A DNA stretch of 64,000 nt from NCBI GenBank assembly GCA_028023455.1, contig JAQFVV010000318.1, positions 746,001 to 810,000 of the forward strand, read 5' to 3'. Positions 37,174-49,161 of this stretch are shown one piece after another. Origin of the DNA: Epiperipatus broadwayi. Taxonomy: Eukaryota > Onychophora > Udeonychophora > Euonychophora > Peripatidae. A program made the position numbers and the translations under genes. Position 1 is the stretch's first letter. Each line of letters begins with the position of its first letter. Below the pieces are notes generated by a model. The model had not been told where the DNA came from. It searched no databases and saw only the letters and a program-made list of their open reading frames with translations.

Positions 37174-37720
37174 GTGCCCTTTTCTATAGGTCAATGATAG
37201 TTATAAATGGTCAATTACTAAAAAAACTTAAAATTAATATTATATAGTATTTAAAATTATAGATTATATTAAGCAGTAAAAGATTAATATGATATATTTA
37301 ATAATAAATATTGTGATGGTGAGAATTGTATCTAATTCTATATTTTTCTAAATTGTTTTTCAAAATTTTATATAATTATTTTATATAATATAAGCAGCAA
37401 ATTTATTAAGACAGATAAAATTAGACTAAACACCGGAAATGACTATGTGACTGTCTGGAATATACTATGTATAAGCACCAGTTTAAATTAATACTAATAA
37501 TTAAAATATTTAAATAGTATATTATAGAAGTGGATGGAATTGTCACACATCATAATAAAAATAAGTAGTATACACCTTTATTAATTATTGTTTCAAAATT
37601 GTTTTAAAGGTAGTTAAATTGTAATAGATAATAATTGATTTAAAAATAATAATGAGTTAACATTTAAGACTATTACGTCATGACTTTAAAACTTTAGAAA
37701 TTGTTTATAAATCCAAGTAG
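36735..37720. repeat. No gene; (TA)n at 37101-37171
   Basis: A+T-rich spacer carrying a 70-base pure TA tract. No motif recognised. Confidence 0.7.
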
Positions 37721-37724
37721 GGAT

Positions 37725-37820
37725 TGACCAATAAAAAATAGATCTTGGCAGACAACCAAAATCGCGCCAACTAATTGTATAAACGGGGGAGAACAAAAAT
37801 GTGTTGACTCCAGAGCAGAG
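37725..37820 (+). promoter_or_regulatory. Candidate promoter and noncoding first exon (CCAAT + E2F-like)
   Basis: GACCAATAA (CCAAT at 37728-37732), then TCGCGCCAA at 37762-37770, whose complement TTGGCGCGA is an E2F-type site, then a purine-rich stretch, and CCAGAGCAGAG|GTAAAA with a donor at 37821. CCAAT plus E2F about 30 bases apart is a common arrangement in animal S-phase gene promoters. CG-containing sites are rare in the flanking DNA. Transcription is inferred only. Confidence 0.4.
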
Positions 37821-40620
37821 GTAAAATTTTAAGCTCTCTAATTTTTTTTTATCTTCAATTTATTAGTCAATTTTATTATAATTTTAATAATATTTTTGAA
37901 AGAAACCAACTGACAATTTAAAAAATCATCTGAAGAGAATCTTAGAATAAAATGTTTTTAAAAAAAAGTTTTTCATAGTAATGTTTCACTAACTTTACAG
38001 TAACCTGCCAGTGGATTCTATCGAAATATAATCAGAGTTTTCAATAGAAAATGGATAGATTCTTGAAACCAAGTTGTAAATTTTATAATGTTCCAAATAT
38101 GTTAATATTATTCGTTGATATAGTTTATATAGCGTATCACTATGAAAGCTGCTTTCATGCGTATAAAATCAATGAAAGGACATTGTGCGCAAAGTTAATG
38201 AAGATAATGGAAAATAAAAATAAGTATTATTTGTATAAGAATAAATGGACAAAAGGAATTTTAATATTGAAATCGTTTGAATTGCTTTCTTTAAGATGAC
38301 TTGAGAAAATACTCTAGAAAATAGTTAAAGATCGAAAGTAGTGTATATAAAATAATAATGAATGAAAGTGAGGTTTACCAAGGAAAACACTTGCCTAAAG
38401 AAAAAAAATATTTTACAGAAGAGAAATATAAAATATTGGATCCATGGAAAATGCAATTGGTACCGTAATTATTAAATAATTGTAGTTTAACTAGAAATAA
38501 AGATGCATCAACGCGCCGAGGTAATATTCGCCAGAACATTAAAAAGCTTCATGGGATAACTAAATAAAATGTTTTCTAATAATTTTGGATTAAACACTAA
38601 AACTAAAGATCATCTAAACAGTTTATTAAATGAACTAATTTATTTAAAACTTTAATAAGCAGAAAGGAGAACATTCGGACAAAAGAAAAAATAATAAATA
38701 TTATGGGACTAACCAAGATATACCGTCAGAAAAATATGTGATTATGGTTTGAATTATTTTCTTTACTAATCTAAGTTAAACATTAAGTTTTAGATAGCGA
38801 TAGGGAAAACAAAATACATTAATTCATGATATAACATTATATGAAATAATATGTTTTGATTTTGAATTTTAAAATAAAATTGTATGTATGTGGAAATTTG
38901 TATATTTGCGATGCTCGAAGAGAAAGAAACCTACTACGAACTCTGATAGGAAGATAAAGATTGTTTTTGGTAACATTTATAATTATTAATGATATATAAT
39001 GTATGTTTTATTTATTTAGATCAGCTGAGAATCAAATGAATGTAGCGCAAAAGTTTTATTGTTATTATTGTTGTAAAACGCATTTTTGAAATCAACACTC
39101 TAAAACACTTTGAGATGTGATTAGATTTTTAAAAAATATGCATACGATAATCATTTTATGTGTTATTAATATAGTTCAATATAACCAATGGTTATGTGAT
39201 ATTTTCTGTTAATTTTCTGATTGGGATATTTAAATGTTATTTTAACAAAACGTAGATGTTGAACCTACAGTGTAATAAAGCAAGACAAATTGTTCTTATG
39301 GAATAGGGAAATGTTTTTATATTAGTGAATTTTGTTTATTGTTTTTAAGAAAAGTAGTTAGTATTTTATCGATGTTGGATACAGTAAAAATCTCGAGAGA
39401 TAGTTTGGGTAGTGATGTGGTAGTACATGGTGATTCAGAAACCAAGAGGATGTATTAAAAACTAGGATGCTACAGGGAGTGAAATAATAAGTAGTTTTAG
39501 ATGTTAATCAGCGTAGTTAACAAAGCCCTACGACTGGTAAACATGTTGTCTTGGACAGTGGTATTTTATATATTTCTTGTGAGTCGTACTAGATGTTTGG
39601 TAAAGCTGAGTAAATAGCTGCCACATCATGCTTATCGCCAAGGTTATTAGACAATGAATGTTGGACCTATTCACACTGTTCCATACATTTTTGAAGTATA
39701 TTGCGGATAAGTTATCTATCTATCTTCTCGATATCCTATACATCTTTCACTATCTTTATCTGTATTTCTTGCAACTACATCGGTATGTGATAAGTCTATT
39801 AAAAGGGAAACAATAGATATTTTAGAATGTATGTCATGCTATTATTTGGAATAAGAATAGTTAAGTATTAACGAAGAGTAGATTATGATTATTGAAAGAA
39901 CGATGCAAATATCCTAAGAAGGGAAGGAGTTAGAGAATTATTTTAATTTCTTTTAAGAAATGAACTATAATTTTATAAAAGTATATCCGAATAGAAATAT
40001 AAAAAAAATATTAAATATAATTTCACGTTTTCTTATTAATAATTATATTTTAAAAAATATAAGTATTGCATATTTGAAAAAATACAATAACATTCGATAA
40101 TTATAGTATATGTGAAATTGTAACAGGTAATAATTAAACCCACGTTATAGTATTATACATGAGTATGGCTTATGGAATAAACGTATTATAGTTTACAAGC
40201 ATTGGAGAACAAACGTTAAAAGTAATAATAATATTTGAATAATATGCGGAGTGACTTATATAAAGTTACAAGAAAATGTAATTTTCTTTTAAAAACCATA
40301 TTGATTGTAAAATTATGATGTTATAAATGATGTTTATCCACATAGATAATTTATAATACAGTAACTTTAATATTAAAAGGTAAAGAATGGTGTTACCCAT
40401 AAAATAGTTAAAATAAGTGATATGATAAACCTAATGAGAAATAAATAAATAACTTTTAAAAGGCATAATAAGTTTAATTAACGATAAAAGAAATATAAAT
40501 GTGTATAATTCAGCTATTGTAGTGTAAAGAAAAATGAGGATATCCCTTGTAAATAGATGTAGATGGATTTGTTTGTTTTATTTATTTTTATTGATGTTAA
40601 TAAAATTTTAAAATTTGTTT
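37790..40620 (+). other. Candidate host transcription unit, two exons, unknown product
   Basis: Inferred from linked signals: the promoter above, donor GTAAAA at 37821, acceptor CACTAACTTTACAG ending at 38000 with a CTAAC branch-point-like motif (a 180-base intron), and AATAAA at 40599-40604 followed by GTGTCTGAGTTTTG from 40631, a GU-rich downstream element. The interval contains no recognised transposon and no long microsatellite, unlike most of the window. It contains only a short open frame (38051-38299), so it may be a noncoding RNA or carry further exons I did not see. Each signal alone is weak. Confidence 0.3.
38051..38299 (+). CDS. Small open frame in candidate exon 2 (82 aa, unrecognised)
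   Basis: Starts 51 bases after the proposed acceptor at 38000 and is the first ATG with a long frame. The protein begins MDRFLKPSCKFYN, has a hydrophobic stretch at about residues 17-30 (MLILFVDIVYIAYH) and a lysine-rich second half (KIMENKNKYYLYKNKW). No domain recognised. Frames of this length occur by chance in this A+T-rich window, so position behind the promoter and intron is its only support. Confidence 0.2.
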   Translation: MDRFLKPSCKFYNVPNMLILFVDIVYIAYHYESCFHAYKINERTLCAKLMKIMENKNKYYLYKNKWTKGILILKSFELLSLR

Positions 40621-40629
40621 ATTAAAACT

Positions 40630-41280
40630 TGTGTCTGAGTTTTGTTTTCTTTAAATCATTGCATGAATTCACAGGGTATTTTCACAACCATTAAACTAAG
40701 TATATGATTGTTTACACAAAAGATAAATAGAGAAGTATGTTTAATCTTAAATATTTATTGATGTTCTTGTAATTAAATAATTATCAAATTGCATTGCGTT
40801 ACTTGTCATCAATCCATTATCATAATATTTTGCTAAATTATATGCTATTAGTTGCCACTTGCTTTATTTATCAGATTATCTAAACACTGCCACTTATTAA
40901 TCTATTTTATTACTTAAAGATAAAAAAGGGGATATTAGATTATTAACTAATTTATTACAGTTATAAATTTGCGATGAAAGAAAAGCTGTACTAGTTGGAT
41001 TAAGCAATGAAGATTGTGATTATTATTGTTTTATTATTAATCTAATTGCAGAGTAGTAGATTATGACATAAAATCCCTTATCATACTTTGCTACCATATG
41101 TTTATTAACATATGAAAAAATTTAAGAACCTGAGATTATTTCATTTGAGCTAGATGATTACTATTATTATTATTAGAGATAAAAGATTAATACTTTAATT
41201 GTTAAATGAGTCTTAGTGATTAGAAGTTGCAGAAGTCATAAGAATACTATGTAGTTATTATGTGTAATAGTAGTATAAGG
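40630..41280. other. No gene seen
   Basis: A+T-rich spacer with no recognised motif. Confidence 0.45.
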
Positions 41281-41960
41281 GGGGATAGTGTTCTTATCTC
41301 ATTGAGGTGGTACCCTGTGGGATATTGTCTCAATGTAATCTACCTTGTCACCCATATTTCCACTTCTAGTCTCATGAATTCCTGAATATTTATTTGAGTT
41401 AGTTTAAAACAGAACCTAAATTAATTTTAACAAACTTGAGCTAGTAAAGCATTTAATTGAATATTTCATTAATTATTAGAGCTAGAACCCGGTTAGGTGA
41501 TTTTCACTATATTATATTTATTTTGGGGGAAGTGGAGATGCGGGAATGGGGCAGTTAGATTATGGCCCTCAATGTGATTGGCCTGATGTGTAGTGGAGCT
41601 ACACATGATGACAAGGGCAGAATATATATATATGGCAGGGAAGAAAGAGTTTTAGTTCTTGTATGGTTTTTGTAAAGTTTTTTCTAAGCTGTTATAGATT
41701 GTATCATGCTATAACCAGTGATTAGAGTATGTCAATTTCTCTGGCTATCTCTGGAGAAGTATGAGTATGGAGTCCCCCAGCACTTATAGAATGCAATGCT
41801 GCCAAAGTCCCTGCCTACAATTGATGATCCCAATTGCTGAACATACCATGCTGTTGCCATGAATAGGAAATCCATAATCTAATGCTACCAAATGACCAGA
41901 TCCAACACTCAAGAACACTACTCCATAAAAACAATGAACTGTACCATTAGGTTTAGCATA
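41280..41960 (+). repeat. Balanced-composition block with TATA-like box, possibly an LTR
   Basis: G-rich segments (GGGGGATAGTG at 41280, GGGGGAAGTGGAGATGCGGG at 41525), ATATATATATGGCAGG near 41624, and about 300 bases of balanced sequence after it. The layout is like the leader of the R1 repeats that follow, but the bases do not clearly align. No coding frame. Confidence 0.3.
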
Positions 41961-41964
41961 GTAT

Positions 41965-42680
41965 TTTTACTGTTTCTCAAAATCCTTCATGAAGGTGTGT
42001 TAACTTTATAAATCTTAATTTACTGATAAACATTTAAAGCCTTTTTAATATTCTTTCTTTCTTTGCTTAAATAACTATTTATTAACTGTTCTTTAAAATC
42101 TATTTTCATATTATATAAAATATTCTTATTGTATTATTAAAATATGTTTTATATTGTATTTTGACCTATGCTTAATTAATTCAATATTAAGGAAGATTGA
42201 CTATTGTAATATACTCAATCCTTTTTAAATCTGTTAAACTTAAAATTAATAAATATATTTCAGTGAGTAAAATATTTAGTAGTCTCATAATTTGGTCAAA
42301 TCAAGACATTTAAAATCCTCCTCTCATTGATTCTAATTTGCTTTTTTTTATTTGCTATTTTAAACTTGCCTATTTAAAATTTGTTATTTAAAAAAATGTC
42401 ATTTAGCCATTAGCACAATTACAATGATTTATAGAAAACTTTCAAATTTAAAATTAAGATTGAATGTTAAAAAGTTAAAAGCAAACTTTATTTGCTGTTT
42501 TGGGAAGGGAAAAGCATATATATATATTGTATATAGGTGATTTATAAACAACTTTCAGTTTAAAAAATAAAAGTTAATGCTCAAAGTTAAAAGTTAAAAC
42601 TGTTTCTGTTTTTAAAAAAGACATATATATATATATATGTATTGTATCACTAGAGAATATATATATATTAACCAGGCCAC
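41965..42680. other. No gene seen; short (TA)n
   Basis: A+T-rich spacer with (TA)n tracts at about 42517-42527 and 42623-42640. Some phrases (AACTTTCAGTTTAAAAAATAAAAGTTAATG) repeat locally. Confidence 0.45.
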
Positions 42681-42689
42681 ATATATATG

Positions 42690-44300
42690 TATATATGTTG
42701 CCAAGCACACATATATATCTTGTGTTACATGTTTTTAATTTAAAAATAAATGATCAGATTTATTAAAAAAGAAATAAAATCAAATAAACAAGAATAGTCC
42801 AAAAGTAATAATTAATTAAGGAGTGGTTCTAAAAATTTTGTTTTAAAAATAAAATAAAAAAAGATGCTTATATTTTGATTTTAAAATATAATAAAATTAT
42901 TTGTTTAAAAAAAAGCTGGGAAAAAATCTAAAATAGAATTAAAAAAGATTTTAAAACTTTTTTTCTTTCTCTCTTTAAAGAAAACTTCTTTTTAAAGAAT
43001 AAATAATATAGAAAATTGAAATGAAATTTTATTTGATAATAGAAAACTTTCACAAATGTAATTACTTTAAAAGATTTCTAGCTGATAATAAAGTTGAAAT
43101 CAATAATTGTAATAACTACTTACTTTAAACTATCTTATCAATGTAATAGATTAATCTAAGAAAAAGATTAGATTAAAACAAAAGTATAAAAATTAATTAA
43201 GGAAATCTAAAAATGAATTAAAAAATAGATTTAAGTGTGATAAACATTTAAAACTGTGTAAAACAATGAGAAAGAAATGGGTATATAAAGAGCAACTTGG
43301 AAGGTCTGCAATCAGTTCAAGTCTGGTCTGCAAATTGTGATCAAGTTATTCCAGTTATTAATTTGTTATTCTGTAATTTGTCAGAATTCCAATCATGAGT
43401 TCATAAATCATTCTGATCTTTATTGCATTATACATTGCTGTAGATATTAAAAATTTTAGCACAGTAATAAACTAGTTATTACTACTGCAGTCAACATTAA
43501 TGCAGAAGTCACATCAGCCATAGGAATGTCTGACAGAGCTTCATGCCCAAGTCTTCAACCATCAATTATTCCACCTGAATCAATACTTGGAACCAATGTC
43601 AAGATTGTAAAGTAGATACTGCTGCATACTGTCTTTCTCATTGTTCAACAGAAACCTGGATGGAAAGCCATGAATTCTTCAATGAAAAAACAAAAGGCCA
43701 ACTAGTTGGAAAAAAAAATGAAACCTATGTAAAAATACTTTTTAAATATATTCTGATCACAGTCTAGACTCTTTATTTTAAATAAAATGAACTTTAATTA
43801 ATGGACCATTATAACTACAGCCTAAATCAATCATTTAAAATTTTCTTATGTAAAATTTATTATTGTTATTGAATGTTAAATATACATGTGTATAAATAAA
43901 TAAATATTAATGTTTGCTTTAATTGTTACTTTGTTTGTTTTGTCTTTCTCTCTTGACTGCATCACCAGTAAATTAGTGTAGAGTTATTTTTATGTTTTAA
44001 ATAAATGTGTTTTAAATAAATGTGCTGGACACTGGTTAAGAATATGAGCTAGTCATGGGATATTTCAAGCATTGGATTGTGTGCCTGTCATCCAAATCAT
44101 GTTGACTATATGGTTTGAATCCAGCAGACAAGGTGGGCCATGTTATGGAAATGTGATTATGTTATGCTTTGCATAGCTCAATCTAACTATGGGTATCCAT
44201 GATGGCTCTGCTATCAATGATATTGTGCCCTCTGTTTGAAGGGCTGGTCAATTATTGCGTATTTTTTAAAATTATTATAATAAAGTGTGATTAAGCCTAC
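42690..44300 (+). repeat. Long direct repeat R1, copy A
   Basis: Matches 45897-47590 almost end to end: ATGTTGCCA(A/G)GCACA..., TTTAAAAATAAATGATCAGATT, AAACTTTCACAAATGTAATTA, GCACAGTAATAAACTAGT, CAACAGAAAC(C/T)TGGA and the SINE-like tail ending AGTGTGATTAAGCCTAC. TATATAAAG at 43282-43290 could be a TATA box. Relative to copy B, the tail lacks about 60 bases around 44100-44115 (the CTGGCACCTGAGG...AAACAAATAAAATG part), which is present at 6.6 kb, so copy A is the deleted one. It could be one of two LTRs of a non-coding LTR element, or half of a segmental duplication. Confidence 0.8.
44025..44290 (+). repeat. SINE-like tail, copy 2 (with internal deletion)
   Basis: GCTGGACACTGG...GAGCTAGTCATGGG, B-box-like GGTTTGAATCCAG at 44120-44132, AGGTGGGCCATGTT, CTGCTATCAATGATATTGTGCCC. 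Same module as 6520-6850 and 47265-47530. It has an insertion of about 30 bases (TTTGCATAGCTCAATCTAACTATGG) that the 47 kb copy lacks but the 6.6 kb copy partly resembles. Confidence 0.65.
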
Positions 44301-45827
44301 GAGAATAAACTCTCCTTCAATAAACCCAGTTCAAATGCCATCCAACAAGGAAACTAAAATATCATAAATTGAGACAGCATAAGCAAAGTTAAAAAAAGTA
44401 AAATAATTAGAATTTAAAATAGAAAAAAAAATTTGAAGCTAAAATTAGAATAAATTGTGCAGTTATAAAAATTAAAATGGTGAACAGTGTAGAAGAGAAA
44501 TAGACCAAGATAAAGAAGTATAGTATTGATAAAATAAGAAATAACAATAGAAAATATATATGAATATGAAATGTAAATAAAAAGAAGAGAGAAAAAAATG
44601 ATCAGAAATAATAATTAATTTATTACTGGGGGTTTGGAGTTTGTCAAATACTTCATTCGATTTAAAATATTTAGTTGAACACTTTGTTCAATTTAAAAAT
44701 AGGAAAAAAATAATTAAAGAAAAGCCTCACAAAGATGGGGGAGGGGGTTAGAGTTTATATTAATTGGATGGATTTTTAGAGAAAAAAAAATTATTGTATG
44801 TGACATATGAAAATGGAAATAACATTAATAAAATAAAATGTTTAGTTATGAGGGTTAATAATGTAAAAGAAATAGAGTAAAATCATAAAGTTTTACAGTA
44901 AATATATGATAATGAAATAAAAGATGTTTTTGATAGAGAATCAATGTACATAAAGAAAAAATAAGCCCTAATAAGTAGAATAAAATCTGTAATAAAAATT
45001 TAAATAAAATGTTGCCAAAATAATCTTTTAAGTAGGTACAGATTGTGTTAGACTTGAAGGTTATGGGGGAGTGTATAAATAAAGAGAAAAAGGTATGTAA
45101 GATGTAAGCTGTTACTGTGTGAACCTAATACCTGTAATGAGTTAAATGGAGAGGGGTGGATAGATTCCCTTATTTCTAGGATGAGGTTCTAGTAGAAAAT
45201 TTTTGACCCACTCAAATAACACTGAGAAAAATAGTCACATTCCCATGTCTCAAATATGTGCACTAGAAAAATACCAGCATAAGTTGCAAATCAGTTCACT
45301 GAAAGAAAGATTTCCAACAGGTCATGATAAATCTCATTTTTAGCATAAGCCAAATGGTCAGTGGATGAATACTGCCATTCAGAGTGACTCCATTTTATCT
45401 TCTAGCTTGCAGACCCAAGGGAGACAGTCCTGGGCTCATTCAATCAACTGGTAGAGAAATTCCCACATAGAAGTTAAAGTACTTTTTTATTGGGTAACTC
45501 AATTATAAATCAGATGTGTCTCTAATTCATGGCATTTACCCCCTTTTGTACACATCAGAAAGATGCATGTTGACCCTTGATGACATAATCACCAGAATCA
45601 ATGTAGATTATGGCCAGGATAAAAGAGTACCATAAGAAAGGGCATCTTTTATGCTTTATTTATATGTGTGCAATTGGAAACTTATTTGATTGAAAAGTAT
45701 TACATAAAAAAAAAAATGAAAAAATCAAATAGTAAAGCTAGAAAAATTAATAATGAGGTATCGGAGCTAAAATGGGTCAAACTGATGCATTTTACCTCTC
45801 AACTGGAGAATGTGTGATGTACCACTA

Positions 45828-45830
<3 letters not shown>
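44301..45830. other. Spacer between the R1 direct repeats; no gene
   Basis: A+T-rich and purine-biased (many GAGAAAAAAA-like runs on the plus strand) to about 45.1 kb, then a balanced block 45200-45660 with no readable protein. If R1 copies are LTRs, this would be a non-coding internal region, but no primer-binding site or gag/pol motif is visible. Confidence 0.45.

Positions 45831-45899
<69 letters not shown>
45830..45899. repeat. (TA)n microsatellite
   Basis: About 68 bases of TA repeats directly before R1 copy B. Copy A also starts just after TA-rich tracts. Confidence 0.95.
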
Positions 45900-45903
<4 letters not shown>

Positions 45904-47590
45904 CCAGGCACATACATACACCCCATGTTACATGTTTTTCATTTAAAAATAAATGATCAGATTTATTAAAAAAGAAATAAAATCAAATAAACGAGAATAG
46001 TCACTCCAAAAGTAATAATTAATTAAGAAGTGGTTCTAAAAATGTAGTTTTAAAAATAAAATAAAAAAGATTACTTATGCTTTGATTTTAAAATATAATA
46101 AAACTAATTGTTAAAAAAAAGGTTGGGGTAAAATCTAAAATAGAATTAGAAAAATATTTTAAAACTTTTTTTTCACTTCTTTAAAATAAAAAAAACACAT
46201 TTTTAAAGAATAAATAAATAAATATAGAAAATTAAAATGAAATTTTGTTTGTAAAAGAAAACTTTCACAAATGTAATTATTTTAAAAGATTTTTAGCTGA
46301 TAATAAAGTTGAAATCAATAACTATAATAACTACAAACTGTAAACTATCTTATTGAAGTATCAGATTAATCTAAGCAAAAGATTAGATTAAAATGAAATA
46401 TAAAAATTAATTAAAGGAAATGTAAAAAATAATTTAAAAATAGATTTAAGTATGATAAACATTTAAACTGTGTAAAACAATGAGAAAGAAATATAAAGAG
46501 TGACTTGGCTATTTTTCTTCAGTCTGGTTTGTGATATACAATCAGGTCTGCAATCAGTTCAAGTCTGGTCAGCATTTTGTGTCAAGTTATTCCAGACATC
46601 AATTTGTTATTAGTCTGATCTGCAATTTGTCAGACTTCTGATCTTGAGTTTGTAAGTTATTCTGATGTTCATTGCACTATACATTGCTGCAGATGTTCAA
46701 AAATTTTAGCACAGTAATAAACTAGTCATTACTACTGCAGTCAACATTAATGCAAAAGCTGCATAAACTATAGGAGTGTCTGATAGAGCTTCATGCCCAA
46801 GCACTCAGCCATCAACTATCCTGCAGAATTAATACCTGGAATCAATGCCAAGATTGTGAAGTAGACTCTGCTGCATACTCTCTTTTTTTCTCATTGTTCA
46901 ACAGAAACTTGGAGGAAAGCAATGAAACCATCAATGGAGAAACAAAAGGCCAACTGGTTGGAAAATAAAACAAATGAAAACCTAGGTAAAGATATTTTTA
47001 AATATATTCTGATCACAGTCTTGACTCTTTATTTTAAATGAAATGAACTTTAATTAATAGACTATTATAACTATAGCCTAAAGTAATCATTAAAAAAATT
47101 TTTAAGTAAAATTTGTTATTGTTATAGAGTGTTAAATATATGTGTGCATAAATAAATAAATATTAATGTTTGCTTTAATTGTTATTTTGTTTATTTTCTC
47201 TTTCTCTCTTGACACTCTATAACCAGTAAATTAGTGTCGCATTATTTTTATGTGTTAAATAAATGTGCTGGACTCTGGTTAAAATTATGAACTAATCATG
47301 GAATATTTCAAGCACTGGATTGGTACCTGTCATTAGAAGCATGCTAACTACAGAACTTGTGGTTGGCTGGCACCTGAGGTTGATCCTCAAAACAAATAAA
47401 ATGTTTTGGATGGCAGGGATTTGAAACGAGAAAATGAGATGGGCCATAGTCTGGAAATGTGATCATGTTATGTTTTGATGGTTCTGCTATCAATAATATT
47501 CTCCCCTCTGCTTGAAGAGCCAGTTCATTCCTGTGTGTTGTTTTTAAATTATTACAATAAAGAGTGATTAAGCCTACAAAAATTAATGCT
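45897..47590 (+). repeat. Long direct repeat R1, copy B
   Basis: Second copy of the 1.6-1.7 kb repeat, same orientation as copy A. TATAAAG at 46492-46498 matches the TATA position of copy A. Copy B has an extra CAGTCTGG...GATATACAATCAGG segment after the TATA box (about 46520-46550) and the complete SINE-like tail at 47265-47530. The 101-codon minus frame at 47344-47649 is antisense to that tail and is not a gene. Confidence 0.8.
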
Positions 47591-47599
47591 TTTTTCAAT

Positions 47600-47940
47600 G
47601 GACAACCCAGTTCAGTATACTTCAGATAAGTTATTTTAATTCTATACAACTTGCAATATAATTAATAAAATATCACATGATTACCCTTTCTTATACTTTC
47701 TCAAGCTCTTAAAACAGGCAAAACTTTCCATACAATAGTGCCACTTAGTGAAAGCCAGAGTAATCAATGGATGCAAGAAGTTTTGTGAATAAAATCCCCA
47801 TCTGATGCCTACTCATCCAATATCTTCACACTAGTTTTTAGTTTGTGACTTTCATCAGTGAGGAGCCATGGGTTTGAGAGCATTGGAAGATATATCTTAA
47901 AATCTAATGCAACCCTTCAGCATCTGCCTTTTATCTTTAG
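47600..47940. repeat. Dispersed repeat copy and spacer
   Basis: AAAACAGGCAAAACTTTCC...GCCAGAGTAATCAATGGATGC at 47712-47773 matches 3608-3660. The rest (47780-47940) is balanced in composition, with no protein motif. Confidence 0.5.
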
Positions 47941-48095
47941 TTAACTATAAAACTATAAGTCTAAATTAAAAACATAATAATATTTTTAATTCATACTCAT
48001 TAGCTTATATAGTATTTATATGATTATATAAGCTAATGAGCATGAATTGAAAATATTATTATGTTTTCAATTTAGACTCATAATTTTGTAGTTAA
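47941..48095. repeat. Near-perfect hairpin, 71-base arms
   Basis: Left arm 47941-48011 (TTAACTATAAAACTATAAGT...CATTAGCTTATATA) and right arm 48025-48095 (TATATAAGCTAATGAGCATG...TTTGTAGTTAA) are reverse complements with a few mismatches around a 13-base loop. Best read as a small fold-back MITE. A microRNA-like precursor is possible but the arms are long. Confidence 0.85.
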
Positions 48096-48099
48096 GTAG

Positions 48100-49025
48100 A
48101 GATGAAATGTGTATTTATGGGGGAAGGATACTGGTAAAGTAATCTAAGAGATTTTTATCTAAGGAGATTAAAAATCACAAAAAAAAAAAAAATTAGAAAT
48201 AGTAAAGAAAGTAAAAAAAAAATTAAGGAAAGGAACAATAAAAAGAAAAGAAAATAAAAACATAAAATTAGAATTGTGTTTATTTATACTTATATATTTA
48301 TTGTAATAACACTTTTTTTACTGACATCAGCAAAACCATCATTAAACATCCCATTGCAAAACAAAGGCATCGCCTAACACCTAATGAGGAATAATGATTA
48401 AAAAGTATTATCAGCTTTGTCATGGATGGTTAGTGAGAATTTGTTTACATTATATTGTAATTAAAAGGTAATTATAAACCATTTAACAATAAATGGTATG
48501 TGATTAGCTTGATTAGCTATAGATCAATTATGTGAAAAAATAAATTCTAAATATGATTTAACCTGACAATTTTTAAACATTTACTCAAGTGAGATTCAAT
48601 CATTTCCCTCTCGCATGATTGATATTGCAGAAAAATGTTCCTCCAACTATACTATATTTTCTTTGGAAATTAGTTAAAAATCTGTGCTAACATTCACCAG
48701 TAGGATAACCTGGTTGTAAACTAACTTCCTATAAAAAGATAATAAATCTAATGCTTATTGGGTCAAGTTTAACAAACATTGCAATTTTTGATAAAAAGAA
48801 AAGGATGTGAATTATTTATAAAATACAAATAAACTCAATAGTATTCATAGATGAATAAATAAACTACAGAAAATGATATATTGATTATAGACATACAACA
48901 ATTATTCAATATGTATAATTTTTCAAATAATTCTTTACTAACTTTGATTACTACTTAACCGGAAATATTTAGTGTAATAAAATAGTTTTAAAAAATCATT
49001 TTAATTTATTTAAAATTAAATTGTT
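48100..49025. other. No gene seen; expected intron of the Rab-like gene
   Basis: A+T-rich. It lies downstream of the minus-strand Rab-like exon and should be intronic. No second exon (no WDTAGQE-coding complement) was found here or, on a scan by eye, further left in the window. Confidence 0.4.
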
Positions 49026-49032
49026 AACTTAC

Positions 49033-49161
49033 AGGTCCAAGATTTGTAGTAAATTCTTCTCTAAAAAACCTCCAAATTAAACTTGTTTTACCAACATTAT
49101 GCCAACCAATAACTATGATTTTGCAAAAGTTTTTACTTTTCAATTCATTCTGATCACTCAT
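49033..49161 (-). CDS. First coding exon of a Rab-like small GTPase
   Basis: The minus strand from ATG at 49161 encodes 43 residues: MSDQNELKSKNFC, then KIIVIGWHNVGKTSLIWRFF and REEFTTNLGP, followed directly by a GTAAGT donor. Residues 14-30 form the first beta strand and P-loop (GxxxxGKT, here G-W-H-N-V-G-K-T). RFF..EFT is the helix alpha1 and switch I start, and Rab proteins continue at this point with T-[IV]-G-[VL]-D-F. Rab GTPases switch between GDP and GTP to direct membrane traffic. The exon is in phase 0. The W-H pair replaces the usual D-S, which is odd but keeps the P-loop pattern. Later exons must lie leftward and were not found. The subfamily is unknown; a pseudogene exon is possible. 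Confidence 0.75.

Noticed and set aside
47344-47649. 101-codon minus-strand frame, longest outside recognised coding remnants except the LINE, integrase and GIY-YIG frames
   Set aside because: Antisense of the SINE-like tail. The same peptide style appears antisense to the 6.6 kb copy (6613-6888), so it is repeat-derived.
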